DNA of 64,000 nt, from assembly GCF_001545035.1 (NCBI RefSeq), contig NZ_FCOJ02000020.1:1-64000 (forward strand), read 5' to 3'. Below the pieces are notes generated by a model that did no database searches, was not told the origin of the DNA, and saw only the letters and a program-made list of their open reading frames with translations. Source of the DNA: Caballeronia glebae (lineage in GTDB: Bacteria > Pseudomonadota > Gammaproteobacteria > Burkholderiales > Burkholderiaceae). The translations under genes and the position numbers were made by a program. Each line of letters opens with the position of its first letter. Position 1 is the stretch's first letter. Shown here piece by piece: positions 9,059 to 18,855 of the stretch.

Positions 9059-9886
9059 ATGAACTCTTCTCTCTCCGGCAGTGGCTACGTGCTCGGCCAT
9101 TCCGATCCAGAAGTACAGCGCCTTGAAAATCAGGCGCGCTTCGTCGCCGATCTGACTGACGATATCCTGCGTCGCGCGGGGCTCGCGCCCGGCATGCGCG
9201 TGCTCGATCTCGGCTGCGGCACGGGCGATGTTTCGTTCCTCGCCGCGTCGCTCGTGGGGCCGGGCGGCTCGGTGCTCGGTATCGACCAGGCGTCCGGCGT
9301 GATCGAAAAGGCGCGCGAGCGTGCGCATCGCGCTGGCCTCGGGCATGTGCGATTTCAAGTTGCGAGCGTCGCGGATTTCGATCTCGGCGAACCCGTCGAT
9401 GCGATCATCGGGCGTCTGATCCTGCTGCATCTGCCCGATCCCGTCGCGACCTTGCGCCGCCTCGCCGAGCAGGCGGGCACGGGCACGCTCTTCGTGTTTC
9501 ACGAGATGGATATGAGCACGGCGCGCTCGCTGCCCGAATCGCCGCTATGCGCGCAGGGCCTGCACTGGATCAAGGAGACGTTTCGGCGCGCGGGCGTCGA
9601 GACCGACATGGGATCGAAGCTGTATTCGACGTTTCGACGCGCCGGCCTGCCCGGCCCGCGCATGCTGCTTTCGGCGCGCTTCGAAGGCGGTCCCGACTCG
9701 TTCGCGTATCAATATCTGACCGAAGTGCTGCGCACGTTGCTGCCGCTCGCCGAGCGCTTCGGCATCGCGAACGCGGATGCGGTCGGCATCGACACGTTCG
9801 CCGAGCGATTACGCGACGAGGTCGTCGCGCTCGATGGCGTGATGCAGCCGCCGGCTTTCATCGGCGCATGGACGCGCGTGGCCTAG
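9059..9886 (+). CDS. Class I SAM-dependent methyltransferase
   Basis: A 275-residue protein with the Rossmann-fold methyltransferase motif I (VLDLGCGTGDVSFLAA, near residues 48-63), an acidic residue ending strand 2 (VLGIDQASGVIEKAR) and motif III-like VDAIIGRLILLHLPDP. The fold is that of the UbiE/Methyltransf_25 group; substrate is unknown. It stands alone between the TonB receptor and a small DUF1801 protein, with whose tail it overlaps by four bases in convergent orientation. Confidence 0.82.
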   Translation: MNSSLSGSGYVLGHSDPEVQRLENQARFVADLTDDILRRAGLAPGMRVLDLGCGTGDVSFLAASLVGPGGSVLGIDQASGVIEKARERAHRAGLGHVRFQVASVADFDLGEPVDAIIGRLILLHLPDPVATLRRLAEQAGTGTLFVFHEMDMSTARSLPESPLCAQGLHWIKETFRRAGVETDMGSKLYSTFRRAGLPGPRMLLSARFEGGPDSFAYQYLTEVLRTLLPLAERFGIANADAVGIDTFAERLRDEVVALDGVMQPPAFIGAWTRVA

Positions 9887-10266
9887 CCGGCCGCTTTCTT
9901 CTTCGATTTCGTCTGATTCAATTCGATAGCCGCGCGCACGAGATTCTTCAGCGCGCGCGCGTCGATCTTGTCGCCCTCGAAGAAATCGATCGCGCGCCGC
10001 GCGTTGCCTTCGAGGCCCGCGTTGAAGAGCTTCGCGGGGTCCGGCAGGCTCGCGCCGTGCGCGAACGTGAGCTTCACCTTGCCTTTATGCGCGTTGGCCA
10101 CCGCGATCATGCCGTCGCGATACCAGACCGGGCTGCCCATGTACTTCCACTCTTCGACAATCCCGTCGTCCGCCGCGAGGATGATCTTGCGCACATTGGC
10201 GAAGGTCTCGCCGCGCCAATCGGCGATGCCTGCGATCAGCGCGTCGATTCGTTCCGATGCATTCAT
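9883..10266 (-). CDS. DUF1801 domain protein
   Basis: A 127-residue basic protein with the DUF1801 pattern: an amino-terminal helix, IIEEWKYMGSPVWYRDG-like segment, a strand GMIAVANAHKGKVKLTFAHGA, then a conserved DPAKLFN and a helical tail ending in lysines. The fold is shared with frataxin-like and YdhG proteins. The biochemical role of the family is not established. No operon partner is evident. Confidence 0.75.
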   Translation of the reverse strand: MNASERIDALIAGIADWRGETFANVRKIILAADDGIVEEWKYMGSPVWYRDGMIAVANAHKGKVKLTFAHGASLPDPAKLFNAGLEGNARRAIDFFEGDKIDARALKNLVRAAIELNQTKSKKKAAG

Positions 10267-10312
10267 GCGTTTCTCCGTGCCTTGGCGTGCTGGTTATGGT
10301 TCTATAGCGACG

Positions 10313-10852
10313 TCAGCGGATAAGGCCCGGGCTGCCTATCGTGATCTGCAGCCGTTGCGCCTGATCGAGATGAAAGATGAATGACGGGCGCGAGCGGATC
10401 AGCAAGGTCCGCGCTTCTGCACTTCGCGCCATGCGGATATAAGCTTCGACGGTATTGACCAGCTTCTGCAAAAACTCGACTTCGTGCTCCAGATACGCTT
10501 CGTCGAAATCGTAGGTGCTGGCTTCGTCGAGTTCGGCGATCTCGTCGGCGCTTTGCTTCGTCAATGCGTCGCTCGTTGCGCTGCGTTGCAGCTGGGTGCC
10601 GAATCGCTGCGTCAGCGTCATGATCTCCTGGTTGACCTGCGCATGTTCCGACACGATCCGCTTCGCGTATACCTGCAGGCTATTGGAGCGCGTCTTGCGC
10701 AACGCGAGATTCGCCGCAGCGATCTCGGCCTGATCGGCGACGAAAATCACGCCCAGCATTTGTTGATCCGTAAGCGGCGGCTGTTCTGCTTGCACATAAG
10801 CCGTCCATGACAGCAGCAATAGCAGCGCCGCCGCGATGCGCCTGCCGTTCAT
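10313..10852 (-). CDS. DUF4142 periplasmic protein
   Basis: A 179-residue protein with a signal peptide (residues 1-22, AALLLLLSWTAYVQA) and a helical body that fits DUF4142, a ferritin-like helical bundle family: a helix starting LTDQQMLGVIFVADQAEIAAANLAL, then YAKRIVSEHAQVNQEIMTL. DUF4142 proteins are periplasmic or outer membrane and are often stress-induced; function is unknown. It is transcribed alone and divergently from the downstream hybrid kinase. Confidence 0.7.
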   Translation of the reverse strand: MNGRRIAAALLLLLSWTAYVQAEQPPLTDQQMLGVIFVADQAEIAAANLALRKTRSNSLQVYAKRIVSEHAQVNQEIMTLTQRFGTQLQRSATSDALTKQSADEIAELDEASTYDFDEAYLEHEVEFLQKLVNTVEAYIRMARSAEARTLLIRSRPSFIFHLDQAQRLQITIGSPGLIR

Positions 10853-11058
10853 CTGCGCCTCCCGATCATGTCGACGGCGACGACTTTACCCCGAAACATG
10901 CGCGCCGCTGTCCGAATAGCTTGCTTTTATTGTTCGAACGCGAGCCTTCGGTGCGCCGATAACCTGCAAAGCCTCGTCCAGTATGGAGTTTAAGAGCACG
11001 CTTGAACTAAGATGTAGCCTTCGGTCCAAGACGGCACATCAATCTATCCTTCATCGCT

Positions 11059-12774
11059 ATGAGACCTGAAACGGTTTGGCCCGACTCATCGTTCGACTGC
11101 GAAGGCTGGCGCGGCGAGATGGCCTCGCGTATCGCCGGCTTCGACTGGTCAAACACGGCAATGGGCCCGATCGATCGATGGTCGAAAAGTCTGCGGGCCG
11201 CCGTGCAGCTTCTGCTTGCCTCGCCGGTACCGCTCGTCATGCTCTGGGGGCGACCCGGCACGATGATCTACAACGACGCCTACGCGGGTTTCGCCGCGGG
11301 ACGTCATCCGTTTCTGCTCGGCCGGCCGGTCGAGGAAGGATGGCCGGAGATCGCCGCGTTCAATCGCAATGTCGTGGACACGTGTCTGTCGGGCGCGACG
11401 CTGTCCTACTCAGACAAGCGTCTCACGCTGCATCGCAATGGCCAGCCCGAAGACGTCTGGATGGATCTGCACTACAGCCCCGTCGCCGAAGACGACGGTC
11501 ATCCGGCGGGTGTGCTGGCCGTCGTCGTCGAGACGACTCGCAAGGTGCTCGCCGAGGACAAGCTGCTCAAGCTCACGCAGACGCTCGAAGAGCGCGTCGC
11601 GGAAGCGGTCAGTGCGCGCGTCGAGGCCGAGGAGCGATTCCGTCAGGTGCAGAAGCTCGAAGCTATCGGCAATCTCACGGGCGGCGTCGCGCACGATTTC
11701 AATAACGTCTTGCAGATCATCTCGGCGAACCTGCAGTTGATCGAGCTCGTCACGCGCGACCAGCCCGATCTCACGCGCAGGTTGCGCGTGATGAGCGAAG
11801 CCGTCACGCGCGGCGGCAAGCTCGCCGCGCAGATGCTCGCCTTCGCGCGGCGTCAGCCGCTCAATCCCGCCGTCGTCGATGCCGCGAAGCTATTCGCGAA
11901 CATTTGCGATTTCCTGCAGCGCGCGTTGCCCGAATCGATCAAGCTGAAGACATCGGTTTCGTGCGGCGCCTGGAATTTGTTCGTCGATCGCCATCAACTG
12001 GAAAACGCGCTGCTCAATCTCGTCATCAACTCGCGCGACGCGATTCACGAAAGCGGCAACATTCTCCTGGAGGTCGAGAACACGACCATCGGCGAAGAGA
12101 ACACGAGCGGCCTCGCGTTGCCCCCGGGCGATTACGTGAAGCTCGTCGTGACCGACGACGGCGCCGGCATGTCCGACAGCGTAAAAGCCCGCATGTTCGA
12201 GCCGTTCTATTCGACGAAAGCCGAAGGTCAGGGCACGGGCCTCGGCCTGAGCATGGTGTTCGGCTTCGTGTCGCAAAGCGCGGGCTGCGTGGATGTGCAA
12301 ACGCAGCTCGGTACGGGCACGTCCGTCGCGTTGTACTTCCCGCGCTGCACGCAGACCGAATCGATGACTGCGGATGGCGCGAGGCCGCGCGCGTCCAGCG
12401 GCGGCGAGGTGGTGCTCGTGGTCGAGGACGATGCCGAAGTGCGCCTCGCGACCATCGACATGCTGGCGCAACTCGGCTACAAGGTGCTGTCCGCGCAAAC
12501 CGCGGAATCGGCGCTCGCGGTCTTGCAAAAGCACGGCAACGTCGATCTACTTTTTAGCGACGTGGTGATGCCCGGCACCCTCCGTGCAAGCGCGCTCGCG
12601 AAGATTGCGAGCGCGCCGCCATACAACGCGACCGTGGTGTTTGCATCGGGCTATACGCGCGACATCATCTTTCACGAAGGGCGGCTCGATGAAGGCGTCG
12701 TGCTGCTGAAAAAGCCCTTCACCTTCGATGACCTCGCACGCACGATCCGCCATGCGCTCGACGCGCGGCGCTGA
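11059..12774 (+). CDS. PAS-domain hybrid histidine kinase with receiver
   Basis: A 571-residue cytoplasmic sensor with no membrane segment. A PAS-like input domain occupies about residues 40-165, a short coiled coil 165-200, the phosphoacceptor helix contains His212 in GGVAHDFNNVLQIIS (the HDFNN class of kinases), the ATPase domain spans about 300-430 with DDGAGM and GTGLGLSMV, and a receiver at 450-570 has phosphoacceptor Asp501 in LLFSDVVMPG. Such orphan hybrids relay phosphate to partners encoded elsewhere; the signal is unknown. No response regulator gene is adjacent. Confidence 0.88.
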   Translation: MRPETVWPDSSFDCEGWRGEMASRIAGFDWSNTAMGPIDRWSKSLRAAVQLLLASPVPLVMLWGRPGTMIYNDAYAGFAAGRHPFLLGRPVEEGWPEIAAFNRNVVDTCLSGATLSYSDKRLTLHRNGQPEDVWMDLHYSPVAEDDGHPAGVLAVVVETTRKVLAEDKLLKLTQTLEERVAEAVSARVEAEERFRQVQKLEAIGNLTGGVAHDFNNVLQIISANLQLIELVTRDQPDLTRRLRVMSEAVTRGGKLAAQMLAFARRQPLNPAVVDAAKLFANICDFLQRALPESIKLKTSVSCGAWNLFVDRHQLENALLNLVINSRDAIHESGNILLEVENTTIGEENTSGLALPPGDYVKLVVTDDGAGMSDSVKARMFEPFYSTKAEGQGTGLGLSMVFGFVSQSAGCVDVQTQLGTGTSVALYFPRCTQTESMTADGARPRASSGGEVVLVVEDDAEVRLATIDMLAQLGYKVLSAQTAESALAVLQKHGNVDLLFSDVVMPGTLRASALAKIASAPPYNATVVFASGYTRDIIFHEGRLDEGVVLLKKPFTFDDLARTIRHALDARR

Positions 12775-12777
12775 ACG

Positions 12778-13686
12778 TCAACGAGACACGCGCGCCTTCG
12801 CCCAGTCCGCCTTCTTCGCAAGCGCGATGAACGCAGCGAGATAGTCGATGCCTGCATCGGTCTCGCGCGTGCCGAGATAGATTTTCTTCGCAATGCCCTT
12901 CCTGCCGAGCTTGAGCACGGCGAGCGGCATACGGTCCGCGTATTCCTCCGCGAGCCAGCGCGGCAGCGCCGCCACGCCGCGCGCGCTCGCGACCATCTGC
13001 ATCATGATGTCGGTCGTCTCGATCGTCTTGTGCCTTCGCGGCACGACATTCGCGGGCGCGAAGAACTGCGTGTAGATATCGAGGCGATCGGTCTCGACGG
13101 GATACGTGATGAGCACTTCCTGCGAGACCTGCTCCGGCGTGACGTAAGCGGCACCGGCGAGCGCGTGCTCTTCGGGCACGACGAGCACCTGCTCGTAATC
13201 GAACACGGGCGTGAAGCGCAAGCCTGGCTTCTTTATCGGATCGGGCGTCACGAGCACGTCGATGTCGTAACCGAACAGCGCGCCGATGCCGCCGAACTGA
13301 AAGCGCTGCTTCACGTCGACATCGACATCGGGCCAGCGCGCGAGATACGGCGACACGACCTTGAGCAACCACTGATAGCACGGATGGCACTCCATGCCGA
13401 TGCGCAACGTGCCGCGCTCGCCTTCGGCATATTGCTTCATGCGCGCTTCGGCCAGTTCGAATTGCGGCAGCATGCGGTTCGCGAGGCCGAGCAAATACTG
13501 CCCCGCCTGCGTGAGCCGCATGGTGCGTCCTTCGCGCGTCCACACCGGCGTGCCCAGCCGCTGCTCCAGCTTCTTCACGGTATGGCTCAGCGCCGACTGC
13601 GTGAGATTGAGCACGTCCGCCGCAGCGGTCAGCGAGCCTTGACGCTCGACCTCTCGCACGACCATGAGATGCGCGCGTTCGAGCAT
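12778..13686 (-). CDS. metR: MetR, LysR-type activator of methionine synthesis
   Basis: A 302-residue LysR protein divergent from metE, the standard MetR arrangement. Residues 1-60 are the helix-turn-helix (MLERAHLMVVREVERQGSL, LTQSALSHTVKKLEQRLG), and the effector domain has the MECHPCYQWLLKVVSPYL and FQFGGIGALFGYDIDVLVTPDP segments characteristic of MetR, which responds to homocysteine. The start at 13686 was chosen because GGAG lies six bases upstream and E. coli MetR begins here; earlier in-frame starts at 13698 and 13719 lack a ribosome site. It ends four bases after the hybrid kinase stop, in convergent orientation. Confidence 0.92.
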   Translation of the reverse strand: MLERAHLMVVREVERQGSLTAAADVLNLTQSALSHTVKKLEQRLGTPVWTREGRTMRLTQAGQYLLGLANRMLPQFELAEARMKQYAEGERGTLRIGMECHPCYQWLLKVVSPYLARWPDVDVDVKQRFQFGGIGALFGYDIDVLVTPDPIKKPGLRFTPVFDYEQVLVVPEEHALAGAAYVTPEQVSQEVLITYPVETDRLDIYTQFFAPANVVPRRHKTIETTDIMMQMVASARGVAALPRWLAEEYADRMPLAVLKLGRKGIAKKIYLGTRETDAGIDYLAAFIALAKKADWAKARVSR

Positions 13687-13710
13687 CGTCGTCTCCATGA
13701 ATAAAGTTAA

Positions 13711-13749
13711 TCGATGCATGAAATTAAACCATTTTTATTCATGCATCGA
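13711..13749. promoter_or_regulatory. Perfect palindrome in the metR-metE intergenic region (candidate MetR operator)
   Basis: Arms TCGATGCATGAA (13711-13722) and TTCATGCATCGA (13738-13749) are perfect 12-bp inverted repeats around a 15-base AT-rich spacer. The arms contain TGAA and TTCA, the half-sites of the MetR consensus. A further CATGAATAAA copy at 13695-13704 mirrors TTTATTCATG at 13734-13743, so three half-sites are present in about 50 bases. Confidence 0.55.
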
Positions 13750-13800
13750 AAATTCTATCATCGCCTGCATCCACTCTCATTTCGACGAGAACACGCAACG

Positions 13801-16092
13801 ATGGTCACGACACATAACCTGGGCTTCCCGCGCATCGGCGCAAAACGCGAGCTGAAGTTCGCGCTCGAAAGCTATTGGAAAAGCCAGTCTTCGCGCGACG
13901 AATTGAAGGCGGTCGGCGCGCAATTGCGCGAGCGCCACTGGAAGGATCAGTCGCGCCTCGATCTCGTTCCGGCCGGCGATTTCGCGTTCTACGATCAGGT
14001 GCTCGACATGAGCTTCACGCTCGGCAATCTGCCCGAACGCGTGCGCGGCTTTCACGGCGATGCGCTCGACAACGCCTTCCGCGTCGCGCGCGGGCGCTCG
14101 TCCGAAAACGCCGGGGAACATGCCGCGTGCTGCGGCGGCGTGGCCGCAGGCGAGATGACGAAGTGGTTCGATACCAACTATCACTACATCGTCCCCGAGT
14201 TCGATGCGGCGACGCAATTCACGCTCGATACGTCGCGTCTCGTCGAGCAGCTCGGCGAAGCGCGCGCGCTCGGCGTGAATGCGAAGCCCGTGATCATCGG
14301 GCCGGTGACGTATCTGTGGCTCGGCAAGGCGAAGGACGACTCGGACAAGCTCGCGCTTCTGCCGCGCCTCTTGCCCGTCTATGGCGCGCTGCTCGATCAC
14401 TTCGCGGCGCTCGGCATCGAGTGGGTACAGATCGACGAACCCGCGCTCGTGACCGAACTCGATGCGCGATGGCGCGACGCCTTCAACACCGCTTACGATG
14501 CGCTCTCGGCGCGGCGCGTGCGCCTTCTGCTCGCGACCTACTTCGGCCCGTTGCAGGAGAATCTCGAACTCGCGTGCAAGCTGCCGGTGGACGGCTTGCA
14601 TATCGATGCCATCAACGCACGCGACGAAGCAAGCGCGGCGGTGTCGTTGCTGCCGGATACATCGGTGCTGTCGGTCGGCGCGATCAATGGCCGCAACATC
14701 TGGAAGACGGATCTGAACGCCGCGCTCGACTGGCTCGAACCGTTGCACGCGTCGCTCGGCAACCGGTTGTGGATCGCGCCGTCGTGCTCGTTGCTGCATA
14801 CGCCCGTCGATCTCGCGAGCGAGACGAAGCTCGATGCCGAAATCAAATCGTGGCTCGCGTTCGCGCTGCAAAAGCTCGACGAGCTGAACGTGCTCGCGCG
14901 CGCCTTGAACGAAGGCCGCGCTTGCGTCGCCGACGCGCTCGCGCACAACGTGGCCGCGATCGAACGCCGCCGTGCTTCGTCGCGCGTGCATAACCCGGCG
15001 GTGAAGGCCGCGCTCGCAAACATAGACGCGGCGCTCGGCCAGCGCGCGAGCGCATACGAAGCCCGCGCGAAGAAACAGGCCGCGTTGCTCGCCCTGCCCG
15101 CCTGGCCGACGACGACCATCGGCTCGTTTCCGCAAACCAGCGAAATCCGCCATGCGCGCAGCCAGTTCAAAAGCGGCCAGCTCGATGAAGCCGCCTACCA
15201 CGCCGCGATGGAGCGCGAAATCACGCGCGCGGTGAAGGAACAGGAAGCGCTCGGACTCGATGTGCTCGTGCATGGCGAAGCCGAACGCAACGACATGGTC
15301 GAGTACTTCGGCGAACGACTCGACGGCTATGCGTTCAGCGAGTTCGGCTGGGTGCAGTCATACGGATCGCGCTGCGTGAAGCCGCCGATCCTCTTCGGCG
15401 ACATCAGCCGCCCGAAGCCGATGACCGTCGAATGGACCCGCTTCGCGCAGGCGCAAACGACGAAGCCGATGAAAGGCATGCTGACCGGTCCTGTCACGAT
15501 CCTGAACTGGTCGTTCGTGCGCGACGATCAACCGCGTTCGGTATCGTGCCAGCAACTCGCGCTCGCGATCCGCGAGGAAGTGCTCGATCTGGAACAGGCC
15601 GGCGTGCGCGTGATCCAGATCGACGAGGCCGCATTGCGCGAAGGCCTGCCGCTGCGCCGCGCGCAATGGCGCGAGTATCTGCGCTGGGCGGTGGAGGCGT
15701 TCCGCATCGCGGCGAACGGCGTGCGTGACGAAACGCAGATCCACACGCACATGTGCTATTCGGAGTTCAACGACATCATCGCGTCCATCGCGGATATGGA
15801 CGCCGATGTCATCACGATCGAAACGTCGCGCTCCGACATGGAACTGCTCGATGCCTTCGACGACTTCAAGTATCCGAATCAGATCGGGCCGGGCGTGTAC
15901 GACATCCATTCGCCCAACATTCCGAGCGAAACGCATATCGTGGCGCTGATGAAACGGGCGGCCGAGCGGATTCCGGCCGAGCGTCTGTGGGTGAATCCCG
16001 ACTGCGGTCTAAAGACGCGTCAGTGGGACGAAGTGATTCCCGCGCTGCGCAACATGGTCGCAGCCGCGCATGCGCTGCGAGCATCGGCGTGA
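13801..16092 (+). CDS. metE: Cobalamin-independent methionine synthase
   Basis: A 763-residue enzyme that transfers a methyl group from methyltetrahydrofolate to homocysteine, the last step of methionine synthesis. The amino-terminal barrel begins [22 protein letters not shown], and the catalytic barrel begins [14 protein letters not shown]. Zinc ligands are visible in THMCYSEF (His and Cys) and in NPDCGLKTR (Cys). Length is normal. The start at 13801 matches the family amino terminus; an upstream in-frame ATG at 13714 falls inside the MetR palindrome. Expression is expected to be MetR-activated. Confidence 0.96.
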   Translation: MVTTHNLGFPRIGAKRELKFALESYWKSQSSRDELKAVGAQLRERHWKDQSRLDLVPAGDFAFYDQVLDMSFTLGNLPERVRGFHGDALDNAFRVARGRSSENAGEHAACCGGVAAGEMTKWFDTNYHYIVPEFDAATQFTLDTSRLVEQLGEARALGVNAKPVIIGPVTYLWLGKAKDDSDKLALLPRLLPVYGALLDHFAALGIEWVQIDEPALVTELDARWRDAFNTAYDALSARRVRLLLATYFGPLQENLELACKLPVDGLHIDAINARDEASAAVSLLPDTSVLSVGAINGRNIWKTDLNAALDWLEPLHASLGNRLWIAPSCSLLHTPVDLASETKLDAEIKSWLAFALQKLDELNVLARALNEGRACVADALAHNVAAIERRRASSRVHNPAVKAALANIDAALGQRASAYEARAKKQAALLALPAWPTTTIGSFPQTSEIRHARSQFKSGQLDEAAYHAAMEREITRAVKEQEALGLDVLVHGEAERNDMVEYFGERLDGYAFSEFGWVQSYGSRCVKPPILFGDISRPKPMTVEWTRFAQAQTTKPMKGMLTGPVTILNWSFVRDDQPRSVSCQQLALAIREEVLDLEQAGVRVIQIDEAALREGLPLRRAQWREYLRWAVEAFRIAANGVRDETQIHTHMCYSEFNDIIASIADMDADVITIETSRSDMELLDAFDDFKYPNQIGPGVYDIHSPNIPSETHIVALMKRAAERIPAERLWVNPDCGLKTRQWDEVIPALRNMVAAAHALRASA

Positions 16093-16099
16093 TCGTGCT

Positions 16100-17218
16100 T
16101 CAGACGGTCAGCGTGTTGCGGCCCGCGAGCTTCGCGCGATACAGCGCGACGTCCGCGCGTTGCAACGCGTCCTGATAGCTCGCATCTTGCGCGCCGATCT
16201 GCGATACGCCGATGCTCGTCGTCCATTCCGGCATGCCTTCGGTGTATTTGCGGCACGCCGCGTGGATCTGGTTCGCGCAGGCTTGCGCATCCGATGCACG
16301 CGAGGTCGGAAGAATCGCGATGAATTCGTCGCCGCCGAGCCGCCCGAATTCGCCGCCCAGCGATGCGACTTCCGCGCCCGCGAGCCGCGCGAGTTCGATC
16401 AGCACGTTGTCGCCCGCGAGATGGCCGTGCCGGTCGTTGATCTGCTTGAAATGGTCGAGATCGATGGCCAGCACGGCGGCGCCCGGCGCGGCGAGACGCT
16501 TCGCGTGGACGTCGAAGCCCGCGCGGTTCCAGACGCCCGTGAGCGGATCGCGCAGCGCGGCGTCGCGCAAACGCCGCTGCGCGCGTTCGGCGGGAATGGC
16601 CAGCAGGGCGAGGTTGAGCACGCCGAGCAGCAACTGGTCGGAAAGCATGGGGATCAGCGCGAGGTAATTGAAGCGCGGTGCCCACCACGCGTAGGCCACG
16701 AGCGTCACCGCATAGCCGGGCAGATAGGCCAGCATCGCGAGGCCCGCAATGCGCCGCGCGCGGCTTTGCTCGCGCCGCCCGCTCGACCAGAGCATCGCGC
16801 CGGTGATCGCGGCCGAAAGCGCGACGCTGATCGTGTCGCCCGCGTGCGTGAACATCGACGGAACCGGACGGTGACCGCCAATCCATCCCGGCAGGACATG
16901 CGCGCCGACGCAGATCAGAATCGGCGCGAGCATCCATGAACGGAATGGCGGCTTGCCGTCGAACGCGCGCAAGCCGGAGATGATCAGCATGTTGGTGGCC
17001 GCGAGCGCGCCGAGCAGCGAGCCGATCAGGAGCGGATGGCCGCGCGCGGGCTCGAAGCCGACGAGCACGGCCGCGTAGAGGAACGCGCTCGCCGACCAGT
17101 GCACGAACTCCGGCTCGATCCGCCGACCGAAGCGCACCAGCGCGAAGACGAGCCCGAACGCCGTGCTCGCGAGCACGCTGCACAGGCGTAAGGTTTCAGT
17201 GTCAGGTGTGTGGAACAT
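16100..17218 (-). CDS. Membrane GGDEF diguanylate cyclase
   Basis: A 372-residue protein with six or so hydrophobic segments in residues 5-190 and a GGDEF domain in 210-372. The active-site motif reads FGRLGGDEFIAI and is intact, so cyclic-di-GMP synthesis is expected at the inner membrane. The residues nine to six before GGDEF are SLGG, not RxxD, so the usual inhibitory product-binding site is absent. It is convergent with metE, with only seven bases between them, and has no partner gene in its direction. Confidence 0.87.
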   Translation of the reverse strand: MFHTPDTETLRLCSVLASTAFGLVFALVRFGRRIEPEFVHWSASAFLYAAVLVGFEPARGHPLLIGSLLGALAATNMLIISGLRAFDGKPPFRSWMLAPILICVGAHVLPGWIGGHRPVPSMFTHAGDTISVALSAAITGAMLWSSGRREQSRARRIAGLAMLAYLPGYAVTLVAYAWWAPRFNYLALIPMLSDQLLLGVLNLALLAIPAERAQRRLRDAALRDPLTGVWNRAGFDVHAKRLAAPGAAVLAIDLDHFKQINDRHGHLAGDNVLIELARLAGAEVASLGGEFGRLGGDEFIAILPTSRASDAQACANQIHAACRKYTEGMPEWTTSIGVSQIGAQDASYQDALQRADVALYRAKLAGRNTLTV

Positions 17219-17459
17219 GGAAAGCCCGCCACGCGCGCGATAGTCGGGACATCGGCCGTCATCGACGGCGAACCGCGCCTCGCGTTGAACGGCCGTATCA
17301 TACCCGCCGCCTTCTATCGCTACGAAAGCGGCGCTCTCATATCATCGGCACGCACGCGGCGAAACTTTAGTCCGCTGGTCTGGCTCACCTTTTCGCGGCA
17401 TGCGCCTTGCTCGCCGGATGGCTTCCCAGGCACAGCCTCTACGAAAGGAGACGCGCATC

Positions 17460-18044
17460 ATGAAACTCTATTACTCCCCCGGCGCATGCAGTCTCGCCGA
17501 TCACATTGCGATGCATGAAGCAGGCCTGGACTTCGACCGCGTGAAAGTCGATCTCAAGACGAAGCTCACGGAAAGCGGCACGCCATTCGGTGACATCAAT
17601 CCAAAGGGTTATGTGCCCGTTGTCGAGTTCGACGACGGCAAGCGTCTCACCGAGAACATCGCGATTCTCTCGTGGGTCGCGCAGAAGAAGCCATCGCTTG
17701 CCCCTTCCGGCGAAGATGGCGGCTTGCGTCTGCTCGAAATGCTCGCGTTCATTTCGACCGAGATCCACAAGCAGTTCGGACGCGTGTTCCGCCCGACGTC
17801 CGATGCGGAAGCTTCGGCGGCGCGCGAAAAGATCGGCCAGCGTTTTGCGCTCATCGCCCGGACGATGCGCGGCGATTATCTGTTCGGCAACGAGGTGAGC
17901 GTCGCGGATGCCTATCTTTTCACGATGCTGACCTGGGCCAAGAAGATGAGCGTCGATATGCCCGCGGAACTTCAGGGTTTTTATAAGCGCATGCGCGAGC
18001 GGCCCGCCGTGAAGCTCGCGTTCGAGCACGAAGGGCTTGAATGA
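17460..18044 (+). CDS. Glutathione S-transferase (beta-class like)
   Basis: A 194-residue protein. The thioredoxin-fold amino terminus reads MKLYYSPGACSLADHIAMHEAG, with Cys10 of the PGACSL motif that marks beta-class bacterial transferases, followed by NPKGYVPVVEFDDG (cis-proline loop) and LTENIAILSW. The helical carboxyl domain has GDYLFGNEVSVADAYLF, the usual N-capping box. The ATG at 17460 follows AAAGGAG by eight bases. Beta-class enzymes conjugate glutathione to electrophiles or reduce disulfides. It is not linked to a pathway here. Confidence 0.88.
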   Translation: MKLYYSPGACSLADHIAMHEAGLDFDRVKVDLKTKLTESGTPFGDINPKGYVPVVEFDDGKRLTENIAILSWVAQKKPSLAPSGEDGGLRLLEMLAFISTEIHKQFGRVFRPTSDAEASAAREKIGQRFALIARTMRGDYLFGNEVSVADAYLFTMLTWAKKMSVDMPAELQGFYKRMRERPAVKLAFEHEGLE

Positions 18045-18093
18045 CGCGTCGCATGGGACGCAACCGAGCGCGATCCATGGTCCGTCGAGCGCG

Positions 18094-18453
18094 TCAAGGC
18101 GTTTCCGGTGTGTCGAACCAGTCGTCGGCGGCGCGGATATCGAGCGAGCATTCGTTCGCGTTCGCCTGATCCGCGCGCGAGCGGTCGAACGCATCGCGTT
18201 CCTGCACGATGCGGCGCGGGGCCATGTCCATCGCGCCGTAGCGTTCGAACTGACGCGACGCGACCCGCAACGGGGCGCTGCAGCGCGCGTCGAGCGTCGT
18301 GTCGCGTCCCGTCTCCACGACCCACGATACGTTGATCACCACGTCGTCACCATCGTCCAGCACGCCCACGGCAGGCGTCTTCCGCGCTTCGAAGGCGCGC
18401 GACATGGCCAGTTGCAATTCCTCCACGCGCTGATCCTGATCGGTAATTTTCAT
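18094..18453 (-). CDS. DUF3022 family small protein
   Basis: A 119-residue protein starting MKITDQDQRVEELQLAMSRA. The following VGVLDDGDDVVINVSWVVETGRDTTLDARCSAPLRV block matches what I recall of DUF3022, a family largely limited to Burkholderia relatives. No catalytic motif is visible. A longer reading to 18690 opens with low-complexity residues and crosses the next gene's start, so the ATG at 18453 is preferred. Function unknown. Confidence 0.65.
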   Translation of the reverse strand: MKITDQDQRVEELQLAMSRAFEARKTPAVGVLDDGDDVVINVSWVVETGRDTTLDARCSAPLRVASRQFERYGAMDMAPRRIVQERDAFDRSRADQANANECSLDIRAADDWFDTPETP

Positions 18454-18595
18454 CGCTCGTTTTCCCTGAATGGCTGCTCGATGATTCGCGCGGCAAGCCG
18501 CGAACCCGTCGACACCATGCGAATGGGTCCGACGCTTGCTTCGCCCGATACGAAGGCGCGCATCCGCGCGCCGCATCACGTTTTTGGAGGCCATC

Positions 18596-18802
18596 ATGGC
18601 GCCAGATAAGCCCGTTCCGCACGCCACCGCCGACGACATGGACGAACCCGTGGGTCGCGACGATTCGGCGCCGGCATCGTCGCAAGACACGAAGCAACGT
18701 CAACTCGACGAGCGCGACAAGCGCACGCACGAGGCATCGGAAAACGAATTGCCGTCGAGCCAGGACAAGAACCCCGTTCCGCCCGATTCAAACAAGCCTT
18801 GA
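18596..18802 (+). CDS. Small hydrophilic, probably disordered protein
   Basis: A 68-residue protein preceded by a strong TGGAGG ribosome site six bases upstream of the ATG at 18596. It is rich in Asp, Glu, Lys, Gln, Ser and Pro with almost no hydrophobic residues (PVGRDDSAPASSQDTKQRQL, then ERDKRTHEASENELPSS). No family recognised. It is followed 53 bases later by another short gene on the same strand. Confidence 0.6.
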   Translation: MAPDKPVPHATADDMDEPVGRDDSAPASSQDTKQRQLDERDKRTHEASENELPSSQDKNPVPPDSNKP

Positions 18803-18855
18803 TCGCACGGCAAGCGTTCATGCATCGCGCATGTCATTCAACGAGAGATCACATC

